This document shows, one piece after another, positions 10,504 through 21,205 of a DNA stretch of 64,000 nucleotides. The notes beneath the pieces were generated by a model. The model was not told the DNA's origin and searched no databases. It saw only the letters and a list, made by a program, of their open reading frames with translations. The stretch covers positions 36,056,766 through 36,120,765 of the forward strand of contig CM058234.1 in NCBI GenBank assembly GCA_030180135.1, read 5' to 3'. The stretch comes from Orychophragmus violaceus (Eukaryota; Streptophyta; Magnoliopsida; Brassicales; Brassicaceae). The position numbers and the translations under genes are program-made. Every line of letters begins with the position of its first letter. Positions within the stretch are counted from its first letter, which is position 1.

Positions 10504-11923
10504 GCGTAGCTGTCATCTCTTGATTATCGGTTCTGTACTCTGATTTTTTCTGGTTATCTTCGTTTGCACTTTTTCTTTTATTTTGATACTATGTTTGGAT
10601 GGTTCTACTTGATTAGATACATTTGTTGCTTCGGTTTTACTCTGTTTCTAGTGTTTTCAGCGTGCAGGTTTTGAAAATGACATAACCCGACGGACTAACC
10701 TGCTAACTTGCTGACTGATCCGATGTACGCAGTGCATCGATCGACACACCATTGTGTCGATCGTCACAATACGACAGAAATCGCATTGCAGCGATCATTG
10801 CGGTCCTGAGCAACAATCGATTATACACGAAAAATCGCCTAGCAACGGTCGATGCACTTAGTGCAACGATCGATGCCTGAGCGACAGAGGTAAAACCCGA
10901 GAGAACTGAACCATTCCATAAACAAATTTTTATTTTCTTTTGCCAATCCTTCGCTTGACACTACTGGGGACAGTGTGTCTTAAGTGTGGGAGAGGTTCTA
11001 CTAACTTCTTTCTTTTGTTTTCTTAAGAGTCAGTTAAAATTTTCCAAAATTTTTGGTTTTATTGAGTCAAAATTTGTTTAAGTAAGAAACAATGATTTTT
11101 TGAGAAGATTAGCAGCACTTGCAGGAACTTAAGTAACCATTGGGATGAAGCTGCAGATTATCTCTGACTTTTAGAAAACCCAGACACAGATCAACCTACT
11201 GAGGACACCCACATCGCTTCAGGTATCAGAGGATCCTTTTACTGACTTCACCCTAATACTGACTTAGATTTTCTCACCTAAGGGCTTGGTATACTTTGTG
11301 TCGGATTCCCTTGTTAGTTCTGACACAGCCTGTAAACCTGTCCTATCTAGTTCCCTTCTCCCCTTCCATAAAATAAAAAAAAAAGATAATAAACTGAGGA
11401 TGAGTTAGTAACTCCGAAGTGGTCATGGGAATAGTAGCAAACACTATTATCTCTTATGCATCCATGGAATGTGTCCAAAGTACACCCCATAACGGGAAGA
11501 GCACTGATAAAAAAAAAAAAATGATACCCAATGGGGAAAAATCAGATGCTAAGGAAGGGAAAGAGAAGAAAGGGACTAGAGAAAGATAGTATGGTGGTCT
11601 AGAGCTGATAAGGTAAGAATCCATGTGCCTTTGATCGATACTCCTTAGGTGAGACCCCACTTAAATACTTGCAGAAGTCAGTAGGGAGAATTTGAATGCT
11701 TGAATGTGATTGTGGAGTTTACTTAGGACAGTTGCTAAGTGTGGGAGAAGTATATGTTGGTCTTGATATCTGCAGGTTGATTCTTTCATGTGGTTTACTA
11801 AGGGGAATCTGAATGTTGCTGCTTCTAAGATGAAAAGAGTTTCTGAAGAGTTTTCAAACCTCTTCACTGCATTTTAGTTCTCTGGTTTGCTTGAGGGCAA
11901 GCAAAGGCTAAGTGTGGGGGAGT
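10504..11923 (+). other. 3' noncoding region of element E
   Basis: No gene is seen. It contains palindromic site pairs (about 10735-10770 and 10795-10880), three copies of the purine-rich AAGTGTGGG(A/G)GA tract (about 10982, 11735 and 11910) and A-rich tracts near 11370 and 11510. The last purine tract abuts the LTR and would be the plus-strand primer. Confidence 0.7.
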
Positions 11924-13118
11924 TGATATATCATGGTTTTTACCCATTTTATGCCATGATATAGATGTGTTTTTAGTGTCTTTTGTGTTATTTTAGAGTC
12001 TTTTACAGGTTTAATCAGGTTTGGAGCTAATTGGAGATAATTGGAGTATTTTGGGACTTTTGGAGCGTTTTGGCCGAGAGTTTAACTCACTGTCCGATTT
12101 GGTGATCATGCATCGATCGACACACCTTTGGTGTCGATCGACACACTAGCGAGATGGGCCGTACGCGGCGGTTTAACAAGTTATGAGGATTTGCAGAGAA
12201 GCCCAGAATAGTTCCAGTATTTATAAAGAAGCCCCAGCCGAGATTATGCCTATATATTTAGAGTTTTGGCTTTTATTTTAGATACGCTTTGATACTTAGA
12301 GCTAAGAGATTTTTAGAGCTTTTGGGGATGATCTAATCCTGTACTTCATCTATTTTGGAGAAGATTTCGAACCCCTTTATCTATTTAATTTCTTATATGC
12401 AATCTATTATTTCTATGATTTATGTTCCATTATTCATGTCTGAGTAGATTCATAGTTAAGTTTAGGGTTTCTCATTAGGGATTTTATGACTTGCTAGACT
12501 TGTTTAATTCAGTTAAGGATTCACACGATTAGAATGTTCTTCAAACTAAATTGTGCTTAATGCTAGTTCTAACCTGATCAATTAGAATCTAGATCTTAGG
12601 TTGCTAAATATGACACGAGAGTGTGGTTTCGAATCTGAACTATTTAGGTTGAGCAATTAAATTATTCGCAAAGAGATTTGGTTTAGTTTAATTGTGAACA
12701 TATCGAACTTGAAATTAATGCTGGTTTAATCTATTAGTAATTGCAAAGAGATTTGGATTACTGCACTTAGACTTAGAGGATTTTCGCAAAGAGATTTGGT
12801 TAATTCTAATTCCGTGATTTGAGTTCTAGAACTGAGTTTAATTTGATCCTGGCTGATTAACTTGTCTGCTTGTCTGATTTCCTGAGAATTCCCTAGACTT
12901 AGCGCTTTTAGTTTATTGCTTTCACAACCAATTCCTGCTACTGATTTACTTTCTCGCCTTGCTTTTATTTAATTCACTACCTGCTTTTATTCCTATTATT
13001 AATCTCTACTGTTCTGATCTATCGAGACCAGTGTCCCTGTGGATTCGATAACCCTATATACTACATTGATATTGTTGTGCACTTTCAGTTAATATAGGGA
13101 GTAAAACCTGACCTATCA
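11924..13118 (+). repeat. Athila-type 3' LTR of element E (1195 bp)
   Basis: It begins TGATATATCATGG, ends AACCTGACCTATCA, and is followed by the TSD GCTGT at 13119-13123. It has a TATA-like CCTATATATTTAG at about 12248 and the palindromic pair at about 12110-12146. Confidence 0.9.
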
Positions 13119-13914
13119 GCTGTGTCAGAACTAACAAGGGAATCCGACACAAAGTATACCAAGCCCTTAGGTGATAAAATCTAAGTCAGTATTAGGGTGA
13201 AGTCAGTAAAAGGATCCTCTGATACTTGAAGTGATGTGGGTGTCCTTAGTAGGTTGATCCATGTCTGGGTTTTCTAATAGTCAGAGATAATCTGCAGCTT
13301 CATCCCAATGGTTACTTAAGTTCCTGCAAGTGCTACTAATCTTCTCAAAAAATCATAGTTTCTTACTTAAACAAATTTTGACTCAGTAAAACAAAAATTT
13401 TGAAAAATTTAACTGACTCTAAGAAAACAAAAGAAAGAAGTTAGTAGAACCTCCCCACACTTAAGACACACTGTCCCCAGTAGTGTCAAGCGAATGATTG
13501 GCAAAAGAAAGAAAATAAAAATTTGTTTATGGATGGTTAAGTTCTCTCGGGTTTTACCTCTGTCGCACTCAGGCATCGATCGTTGCACTAAGTGCATCGA
13601 CCGTTGCTAGGCGATTTTTTGTTGTGGGTCGATCGTTGCTCAGGACCGCAACGATCGCTGCAGTGCGATTTCTGTCGTATTGTGACGATCGACACAATGG
13701 TGTGTCGATCGACGCACTGCGATTTTATCCGAGACCTGTAAACAAAAACTCACCAAAACCAGAAACAAGCGTAAAATCCTATAAAAACACTAAAATCAAA
13801 ATGCAAAAACGAAAACAGTGGGTTGCCTCCCACTCAGCGCTTGTTTAAGGTCATTAGCTTGACGCTTCAGCATATTTATGTTGAGGGTGCATCATCCAGA
13901 GGCAGAATCTACCC
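13119..13914 (-). other. 3' noncoding region of element B, cut by the insertion of E
   Basis: Read on the minus strand it follows the pol stop, contains the conserved CTGAGTGGGAGGCAACCCAC box (near 13820-13840) and palindromic pairs at about 13570-13715. It breaks at the GCTGT duplication where E entered. No gene is seen. Confidence 0.75.
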
Positions 13915-16900
13915 TTATGGAATTTCGGCCTTAGCCCAATAATGTTTCACCCGCTGTCCATTCACAGTGAATTCATAACCGTCCTTACCAGTTAGAACGA
14001 CAGCTCCATATGGACGCACCTCTTTGATTGTGAAAGGGCCAGACCACCTTGATTTCAGATTACCTGGAAACAAATGCAAACGAGAGTTATACAAAAGTAC
14101 CTGATCATTGGGTTCAAACTGTCTGGAGACAGTCTTCTTGTCATGATATGCCTTAGTCCTCTCCTTATACAGCTTCGAGTTCTCATAAGCAAAATGTCTG
14201 ATCTCATCCAACTCATTAAGTTGTACCAATCTCCTCTCTGCAGCAGACTTAAGGTCAAACTTCATCTGTTTCACAGCCCATGCTGCTTTGTGCTCAAGTT
14301 CCACTGGCAGATGACATGCTTTTCCATATAGCAGATGGAATGGAGTGGTCCCAAGTGGTGTCTTGAATGCTGTCCGGTAGGCCCATAATGCATCATCTAA
14401 CTTTGCTGCCCAATCTTTTCTTGTCTTTCCAACTGTCTTCTCAAGGATCTCTTTAATCTGCCTGTTAGAAACCTCAACTTCTCTACTAGTCTGAGGGTGA
14501 TAAGGAGTAGCGACTCTGTGATGAACTCCATGCTTCTTTAGCAGCTTCTCGAAGACCTTATTGATAAAATGAGATCCTCCATCACTAATCACTATACGAG
14601 GCACTCCAAATCTGGGGAATATGATGGTCTTAAATAGCTTAATGACCACTGAAGAATCATTGGTTGGACTAGCTATTGCTTCAACCCACTTAGATACATA
14701 GTCTACAGCAACCAAGATGAACTTATTCCCATAGGATGAGGGAAAAGGACCCATGAAATCTATACCCCAACAATCAAAAACCTCAACTTCCAGAATGAAA
14801 TTCTGAGGCATCTCATGCTTCTTGCTGATTTTCCCCCTCCTCTGACAGGCATCACACTGAGTGATGAAAGAATGAGTGTCTCTAAACATGGTAGGCCACC
14901 AGAAACCTGCTTGCAGGACCTTAGACACAGTCTTGAATGTGGCAAAATGTCCAGCATAATATAATCCATGACAGTGGAAGAGAATGTCTGGGACTTCAGA
15001 TTCAGCAATGCATCTCCTGTAAAGACCATCTGAACAGTGCTTATAGAGATAAGGTTCATCCCAGTAGTATCTCCTATGCTCCCTAAAGAACCTTTTCTTT
15101 TCATAACCCTTTAAATCATCTGGTTCAGTCTCAGCAGCAAGGTAATTAGCTATATCTGCATACCAGGGTCGATCAGAGGTTGCTACAGCAGCAATCTCGA
15201 AATCATAATTTCCAATTCTGACTCTGAAAGACTCTCGGTTCGTATCAGGCGTGCATCGACCGTTGCGTAGGCGTGTGTCGATCGTTGCTTCCCCGATACC
15301 TGTATCGACCGTTGCCAATGTGGCATCGATCGACACAATGCGATTGTCTCGACAGTTCTGCATCTCACTGCCCAAATCCATCTGAAAAACTGTACTGATC
15401 ATGTTGACGTTTTCCTCAGGCAAATAATCATTTATAGGCACGTCTTCCTCAACTAGCAACCTTGAAAGATGACCAGCAACTCCATTCTCCACTCCTTTCT
15501 TGTCCCTTACCTCAATATCAAACTCCTGAAGCAACAGAATCCATCTCAACAGTCTAGGCTTAGCATCCTTTTTCTGCATCAGATACTTCAGGGCTGAATG
15601 GTCAGTGTGAACAATCACCTTGGAGCCAACAAGATAGGGGCGGAACTTCTCAAATGCAAAGACAACAACCAACAGCTCCTTCTCCGTGGTTGCATAGTTC
15701 CTTTGTGCATCAACTAGTGTCCTACTAGCATAATAGATAGCATGGAGCTTTCTGTCTTTCTTCTGTCCCAGAACAACTCTTACAGCGAAATCACTTGCAT
15801 CACACATAACCTCAAAAGGTAGATCCCAATATGGAGGCTGAACTATTGGAGCGCTCACCAATGCCTGTTTGATCTGTTCAAATGTAGTCTGACAGTCTGC
15901 AGTGAACTCAAATTTGGTATCTTTACACAGCAAAGCAGTAAGTGGCTTAGTAATCTTACTGAAGTCTTTGATGAACCGTCTATAGAAACCATCATGTCCA
16001 AGAAAGCTTCTTATGGACTTAACAGAATCCGGTGCCTGAAGGTTGGTCATTACCTCGATATTAGCGCGGTCCACTTCGATCCCTGCTTCAGACACTTTAT
16101 GTCCAAGAACAATACCATCTCTGACCATGAAATGGCATTTTTCCCAGTTAAGGACCAAGTGTTTCTCTTCACATCTAGTCAGCACCTTGCACAGATTATC
16201 TAAACATTCATTATAAGATGATCCATAGACTGAGAAATCATCCATGAACACCTCCATAAAGTCCTCAATCATATCTGTGAATATGGACATCATGCATCTC
16301 TGGAAAGTGGCAGGAGCATTACAGAGTCCAAAAGGCATCCTACGGTAAGCAAATGTGCCATATGGACAAGTAAAAGTGGTCTTTCCCTGATCTTCTGGGT
16401 GGATAGGAATCTGAAAGAAACCTGAGTATCCATCGAGGAAGCAGTAATAAGGATGATTGGCTAACCTTTCTAGCATCTGATCGATAAAAGGCAAGGGAAA
16501 ATGATCCTTCCTAGTTGCAGCATTCAGCTTCCTGTAATCTATGCACATCCTGTGTCCTGTTACAGTCCTAGTAGGGATCAGCTCGTTCTTCTCATTCTTC
16601 ACAACTGTAACTCCGCCCTTCTTAGGTACTACATGGACTGGACTCACCCAATCACTGTCAGAGATAGGATAGATAATCCCAGCATCAAGGAGTTTCATAA
16701 TCTCCTTCTTAACCACTTCCTGCAGATTAGGATTAAGCCTTCTCCGATGCTCAACAGACGTCTTAGACTCATCCTCAAGATGTATCCGATGGATGCACAG
16801 CTCCGGTGAGATACCTGAAATGTCATCAAGAGAATAGCCAAGAGCTTTGCGATGCTTGCGCAGCTTGCTTAGCAGTAAAGTGAGCTCTGCGTTGTTCAAA

Positions 16901-17079
16901 CTAGCACAAACAATCACTGGATAAGTTGAATTGGGTCCAAGAAATGCGTACCTTAGCCCGGATGGAAGTTGTTTCAGCTCTATTTTCGGAGCTTTTTCCT
17001 CGGCCCAGTCTCTGTCGACTTGCAACGACCGATGCTTGGGTTGTGTCGATCGTTGCATCGTCGCGTCAGACACTTCCAC
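13915..17079 (-). CDS. Element B pol: reverse transcriptase, RNase H, integrase
   Basis: This 1054-residue open frame follows gag-protease in the same frame, separated only by one TAG. RT: LDGYSGFFQI (first catalytic Asp near residue 216), RRMPFGLCNAPATFQ, then FMDDFSVYG (FMDD 278-281). RNase H: MCDASDF (Asp 427), a TEKELL glutamate and HTDHSALKYL (Asp 493). Integrase: an HHCC finger from about residue 702 (FHCHG...QCDACQRRGK), catalytic Asp in WGIDFMGPF (774) and VISDGG (833), Glu within HPQTSREVEV (869). It ends with a WSGPFTIKEV motif typical of gypsy integrases. The stretch 575-612, between RNase H and integrase, is encoded by palindromic-site DNA rather than a known domain. All catalytic residues I checked are present. 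The neighbouring D copy reads TSGQVEV where B has TSREVEV. Confidence 0.9.
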   Translation of the reverse strand: MEVSDATMQRSTQPKHRSLQVDRDWAEEKAPKIELKQLPSGLRYAFLGPNSTYPVIVCASLNNAELTLLLSKLRKHRKALGYSLDDISGISPELCIHRIHLEDESKTSVEHRRRLNPNLQEVVKKEIMKLLDAGIIYPISDSDWVSPVHVVPKKGGVTVVKNEKNELIPTRTVTGHRMCIDYRKLNAATRKDHFPLPFIDQMLERLANHPYYCFLDGYSGFFQIPIHPEDQGKTTFTCPYGTFAYRRMPFGLCNAPATFQRCMMSIFTDMIEDFMEVFMDDFSVYGSSYNECLDNLCKVLTRCEEKHLVLNWEKCHFMVRDGIVLGHKVSEAGIEVDRANIEVMTNLQAPDSVKSIRSFLGHDGFYRRFIKDFSKITKPLTALLCKDTKFEFTADCQTTFEQIKQALVSAPIVQPPYWDLPFEVMCDASDFAVRVVLGQKKDRKLHAIYYASRTLVDAQRNYATTEKELLVVVFAFEKFRPYLVGSKVIVHTDHSALKYLMQKKDAKPRLLRWILLLQEFDIEVRDKKGVENGVAGHLSRLLVEEDVPINDYLPEENVNMISTVFQMDLGSEMQNCRDNRIVSIDATLATVDTGIGEATIDTRLRNGRCTPDTNRESFRVRIGNYDFEIAAVATSDRPWYADIANYLAAETEPDDLKGYEKKRFFREHRRYYWDEPYLYKHCSDGLYRRCIAESEVPDILFHCHGLYYAGHFATFKTVSKVLQAGFWWPTMFRDTHSFITQCDACQRRGKISKKHEMPQNFILEVEVFDCWGIDFMGPFPSSYGNKFILVAVDYVSKWVEAIASPTNDSSVVIKLFKTIIFPRFGVPRIVISDGGSHFINKVFEKLLKKHGVHHRVATPYHPQTSREVEVSNRQIKEILEKTVGKTRKDWAAKLDDALWAYRTAFKTPLGTTPFHLLYGKACHLPVELEHKAAWAVKQMKFDLKSAAERRLVQLNELDEIRHFAYENSKLYKERTKAYHDKKTVSRQFEPNDQVLLYNSRLHLFPGNLKSRWSGPFTIKEVRPYGAVVLTGKDGYEFTVNGQRVKHYWAKAEIP

Positions 17080-19746
17080 CTACATTGCTACTTCAACAGA
17101 ATCCATCAATCTCGTATAGCACATTGCTGGCTCGTCCTGCAGGTACTCCAGCTCCAATATAGAGCTCAGTAAAGCCCTTTCTAGTGGGTCTTCAGCATGT
17201 GATTGGTGAAAGTACTCTGCAGCCAGATCACCCAATGTGTCCACATAGAAAGTCTGTCCGTCGATGGTTGGTCTCTTTACCAGCTTGTCCATATCAAAAC
17301 TCATCTTCATATCCCCCACATTCAGAACTATTTTACCTCCTTGACAGTCAATCATCGCACCAGCTGTAGCTAAGAAAGGCCTGCCTAGAATTAGTGGATC
17401 TTTTGGCTCCTGTCCATACTGTAGAACCACAAAGTCAGTTGGGATCACACATTTGCCAATCATTATAGGCACATCCTCCAATACTCCTTCGGGAATCCTG
17501 ATTGTTCTATCTGCCAAAACCAGTGATATCCTGGTGGGTATAAAGTCAGTCATCCCGAGCCTCTTAGCAACTGAGAAAGGCATAAGATTCACACTGGACC
17601 CAAGATCACATAGAGACCTTTCGAATCTCTCCCTGTAGATAGTACAATCTAGTACAAAGCTTCTTGGATCTTTTAACTTCTCAGGAATTCTACCTTGAAT
17701 AACTGCACTGCACACCTCATTGATCATCATTACACTCTCCTCGTCAGACCACTTCCCAGCAATCATGTCCTTAAGACATCTTTTCATCACAGGAGAGGTT
17801 TCCATGGAATCAATCAAAGGCACTTCCACTTTCACCTTTTTGATGAACTCTTTACATTTGGCATACTGCCTATCGTTTTTAGCCTTTCTGGGATTCTTGG
17901 GATAAGGTACTTTAGGCTTGTAAACCCTCTCGGTTGATTGTTTCGGTTTCTCTGGTTTTGAGCTCTCTGCAGTCGTCTTGCATCGACCGTCACTGGCATT
18001 GTGTCGATCGTTGCTGGGTGACTTTGTAGTGACAATTTCTTCGTCATCGCCTTGCATCGACCTTTGCTTGGTTGTGTCGATCGACGCATTGCGAATGTCA
18101 CGGATCCCATCTTCCAATTCCTCAATTTCCACGAGCTCTTCAACACTTAACTGCCTTTTCTGACCAGGTAACAGCTCCTTACCACTTCTCAATGTCACTG
18201 CATTGCATTGGTACTTAGGATTAGCATCAGTTCGTCCTGGGAGATATCCATCTTCCCTCTGAGCATATCCAGCAGTTCTTGCAACCTTAGCATCAAGCTC
18301 CTTCATATGTGCGCTCAGGTATTCAATGTTTCCATTCAGCTCCTCATAGCCTGTACCTATCTTCTTGTCGAAGTCTGCAGCACTCTTAGTCTGACTCTCC
18401 AGCAGCTGTTTCATCATTGCCTCCATCCTAATCTCATAAGCAGTGACTGCAGGAGGAGTCTGATAAGATGAAGATCCATAGGTTCTCTGAGCACCTTGTC
18501 CAAAGGGCTTCTGAAAACCACTAGTCTGTCCAAAAGAGTTCTGATTGCCTGTGAAGGCACTCTTTTGTCCTCCATTGAAGAACCTGTTGCCTTGCTGATT
18601 ACCAAATCTGTTACCTTGGAAACCAGATCCTCCAATGTAATTCACATCTTCTTCCTGAGTGTCCTCCTCAGTCTGAATTACTTCTACATCTTGTGCAAAG
18701 TGGACAACCTTCTTACCAGCCAGAAGATTGCAAATTGTGTCCAGCTTAGATCTAAATTCAGCCATCTCTGAATTCTCTATACTTCCACCAGATTTCTTCC
18801 TCCTATCATCCATAGTCTTGCAACTGTTGCTGCTCATTAAGTTCTCAATCAACTGCTTAGCTTGTGCAGGAGTTCTGGTGTTGAAGTTTGCATTACTGGA
18901 GTTATCCAGCGCAGACTGATATGGCAGATCTATGCCTCTGAAGAAGATACCTAGCAATGTGACCTCAGTGAATCCATGGTGTGGACAGTCACGCTGGTAC
19001 TTCCTAAATCTCATCCAAGCAGTCTTAAGTGGCTCAGTAGGACCTTGGGTAAATGTCAGAATGTCCTGTCTGGACTGGTCGGAACGCGCATCATCATAGA
19101 AGTGACGCAGAAACTCACTCTTCAGGGCTGCCCAAGTAGTATACTGACCAGGTGCCAGTTGCTTCATCCATGCAGCAGCGTCTCCAGCGAGACTGTATGG
19201 AAAGAGCTTGAGGAACATATAATATTGGCAGACTCCATCATACTTCATGCCATTGATTAGGTAATCAAATGTATCAATGTGATCCATAGGCTGCTCTGTA
19301 GGATGACCATGGAAGGCATTCTGTCTCATCAGCGAGTAGTAGATGGTCTTGATCTCAAAATCATCCCTCTCAAAACCAGGAAGAATTAGAGCTGACCGGT
19401 TTGCATGAAACTCATCTGGTATGTTGTAGTCAGCTAAGGTTCTCTCATGGACAACCATCTCTCTACCTTGGGCCTGTCTTGGCGCTTGGTTCTGCTCCTG
19501 TTGCGGTGGCTCAGGAGGGTCAGGGATGACATTCCCTTCAGCATCAACCCTTTGCCAAGCAACATTGTATGGGTTGTTATCTTGGTCCCTCAGAGTACCT
19601 TGAGCATCGCGTACTAGAATCAGCCTCTGTACTACCATTCTTTCTCTTCTTTCTCTTCTGTTAGTCCTCTCTAGACGTCCAAGTTCTTCAAGATCGAGAT
19701 TGATCAGGCTTAAGTTCGGATTACTTCGAGTTTCACGCTTCTGCAT
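17080..19746 (-). CDS. Element B gag-protease
   Basis: The first ATG in frame is at 19746 (MQKRETRSNPN). The N-terminal third is a retrotransposon gag domain (FEIKTIYYSLMRQNAFHGHP, then SLAGDAAAWMKQLAPGQ and YQRDCPHHGFTE). It is followed by a Gly/Asn/Phe/Gln-rich segment with no CCHC knuckle, and a linker partly encoded by palindromic sites (about 17980-18090). An aspartic protease follows with active site CDLGSSVNLMPF near residue 712 and PLILGRPFLATAGAMID. The frame ends at a TAG (17080-17082), and the next codon opens pol in the same frame. Element D has AAG (Lys) at that position, so the stop is probably a mutation and the original product a single gag-pol polyprotein, though stop readthrough cannot be excluded. 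Confidence 0.85.
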   Translation of the reverse strand: MQKRETRSNPNLSLINLDLEELGRLERTNRRERRERMVVQRLILVRDAQGTLRDQDNNPYNVAWQRVDAEGNVIPDPPEPPQQEQNQAPRQAQGREMVVHERTLADYNIPDEFHANRSALILPGFERDDFEIKTIYYSLMRQNAFHGHPTEQPMDHIDTFDYLINGMKYDGVCQYYMFLKLFPYSLAGDAAAWMKQLAPGQYTTWAALKSEFLRHFYDDARSDQSRQDILTFTQGPTEPLKTAWMRFRKYQRDCPHHGFTEVTLLGIFFRGIDLPYQSALDNSSNANFNTRTPAQAKQLIENLMSSNSCKTMDDRRKKSGGSIENSEMAEFRSKLDTICNLLAGKKVVHFAQDVEVIQTEEDTQEEDVNYIGGSGFQGNRFGNQQGNRFFNGGQKSAFTGNQNSFGQTSGFQKPFGQGAQRTYGSSSYQTPPAVTAYEIRMEAMMKQLLESQTKSAADFDKKIGTGYEELNGNIEYLSAHMKELDAKVARTAGYAQREDGYLPGRTDANPKYQCNAVTLRSGKELLPGQKRQLSVEELVEIEELEDGIRDIRNASIDTTKQRSMQGDDEEIVTTKSPSNDRHNASDGRCKTTAESSKPEKPKQSTERVYKPKVPYPKNPRKAKNDRQYAKCKEFIKKVKVEVPLIDSMETSPVMKRCLKDMIAGKWSDEESVMMINEVCSAVIQGRIPEKLKDPRSFVLDCTIYRERFERSLCDLGSSVNLMPFSVAKRLGMTDFIPTRISLVLADRTIRIPEGVLEDVPIMIGKCVIPTDFVVLQYGQEPKDPLILGRPFLATAGAMIDCQGGKIVLNVGDMKMSFDMDKLVKRPTIDGQTFYVDTLGDLAAEYFHQSHAEDPLERALLSSILELEYLQDEPAMCYTRLMDSVEVAM

Positions 19747-20005
19747 AAACTGTCTGTAATCGTCAAGCAACGATCAATGCTAACAGTGCAACGATCGATT
19801 CAATCTCAAATCGCTTAGTGACGATCGATACAAGAGGTGCAACGATCGACGCAAGGCAAAATCGGTACCTGCGACAGAGAGAAAACAGAGAAGAAATTAG
19901 TAAAACCAAATAAAACGAAAAAAAAAAAAAAAAAATTCCTAGTAAAAACCCTAAGTTCGGTCCTATCGAAGACTCTAAGAGTCCCCGGCAACGGCGCCAA
20001 AAACT
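19747..20005 (-). other. 5' leader of element B with primer-binding site
   Basis: The primer-binding site, complement of the tRNA-Asp 3' end (TGGCGCCGTTGCCGGGGA), lies at about 19982-19999, a few bases inside the LTR. Further in is a pyrimidine-rich CTCTGTCGCAG acceptor-like sequence near 19870. Two palindromic pairs follow directly before the gag ATG (about 19765-19855). Confidence 0.8.
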
Positions 20006-21200
20006 TGATAGGTCAGGTTTTATTCCCTATACTAACTGCAAGTGCACAACAATATCAATGTAGTATATAGGGTTATCGAATCCACAGGGACACTGGTCTC
20101 GATAGATCAGAACAATAGAGATTAATAATAGGAATAAAAGCAGGTAGTGAATTAAATAAAAGCAAGGCGAGAAAGTAAATCAGAAGCAGGAATTGGTTGT
20201 GAAAGCAATAAACTAAAAGCGCTAAGTCTAGGGAATTCTCAGGAAATCAGACAAGCAGACAAGTTAATCAGTCAGGATCAAATTAAACTTAGTTCTAGAA
20301 CTCAAATCACGGAATTAGAATTAACCAAATCTCTTTGCGAAAATCCTCTAAGTCTAAGTGCAGTAATCCAAATCTCTTTGCAATTACTAACAGATTAAAC
20401 CAGCATTATTCAAGTTTGATATGTTCACAATTAAACTAAGCCAAATCTCTTTGCGAATAATTTAATTGCTCAACCTAAATAGTTCAGATTCTAAACCACA
20501 CTCTCGTGTCGTATTTAGCAACCTAAGATCTAGATTCTAATTGATCAGGTTAGAACTAGCATTAAGCATAATTTAGTTTGAAGAACATTCTAATCATGTG
20601 AATCCTTAACTGAATTTAAACAAGTCTAGCAAGTCATAAAATCCGTAATGAGAAACCCTAAACTTAACTATGGATCTACTCAGACATGATTAATGGAACA
20701 GAAATCATAGAAATAATAGATTGCATATAAGAAATTAAATAGATAAAGGGGTTCGAAATCTTCTCCAAAATAGATGAAGTACAGGAATAGATCAGTCCCA
20801 AAAGCTCTAAAAATCTCTTAGCTCTAAGTATGAAAGCCTATCTAAAATAAAAGCCAAAACTCTAAATATATAGGCATAATCTCGGCTGGGGCTTCTGTGT
20901 AAATACTGGAACTATTCTGGGCTTCTCTGCAAATCTTCATAACTTTGTTAAACCGCCGCGTACGGCCCATCTCGCTAGTGTGTCGATCGACACAAAAGGT
21001 GTGTCGGTCGATGCATGATCATCAAATCGGGCAGTGAGTTAAACTCTCGGCCAAAATGCTCCAAAAGTCCCAAAATACTCCAATTATCTCTAATTAGCTC
21101 AAAACCTGATTAAACCTGTAAAAGACTCTAAAATAACACAAAAGACACTAAAAACACATCTATATCATGGCATAACATGGGTATAAACCATGATATATCA
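20006..21200 (-). repeat. Athila-type 5' LTR of element B (1195 bp)
   Basis: It is complete, with ends TGATATATCATGG (21200) and ACCTGACCTATCA (20006) when read on the minus strand, and outer TSD GTAAG at 21201-21205. A TATA-like box (CCTATATATTTAG) lies at about 20863-20875 and the palindromic pair at about 20981-21016. Confidence 0.9.
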
Positions 21201-21205
21201 GTAAG

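Larger units (their letters stand above)
3757..13118 (+). mobile_element. Athila-like non-autonomous element E (gag-protease and ATHILA-ORF1 type), 5' half lost
   Basis: What remains is a 5' LTR (3757-4927), the end of gag-protease (7700-8106), an ATHILA-ORF1-like gene (9023-10503), a 3' region and a 3' LTR (11924-13118) followed by TSD GCTGT. The primer-binding site and most of gag are missing; a damaged Copia copy occupies that position. The gene order matches the complete element F (48932-57948), so E belongs to the same RT-less lineage. Confidence 0.75.
2827..21200 (-). mobile_element. Athila-like Ty3/gypsy element B (minus), with element E nested in its 3' region
   Basis: It is flanked by direct repeats GTAAG at 2822-2826 and 21201-21205. 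The order on the minus strand is: 5' LTR 21200-20006, primer-binding site, gag-protease 19746-17080, RT-RNase H-integrase 17079-13915, and a 3' region to 13119. There E is inserted with TSD GCTGT (13119-13123; reverse complement ACAGC at 3157-3161). The rest of B's 3' region (3162-3756) reads in the opposite orientation, and its 3' LTR at 2827-3156 is shrunk to 330 bp. Among the gypsy copies here, its gag-pol is the best preserved, with one in-frame stop. Confidence 0.85.

Noticed and set aside
11454..11867. Minus-strand ORFs in the 3' regions of Athila elements (also 3175-3700, 29191-29809, 56030-56668)
   Set aside because: They recur because the noncoding 3' region is repeated. They are antisense to the element and show no domain.
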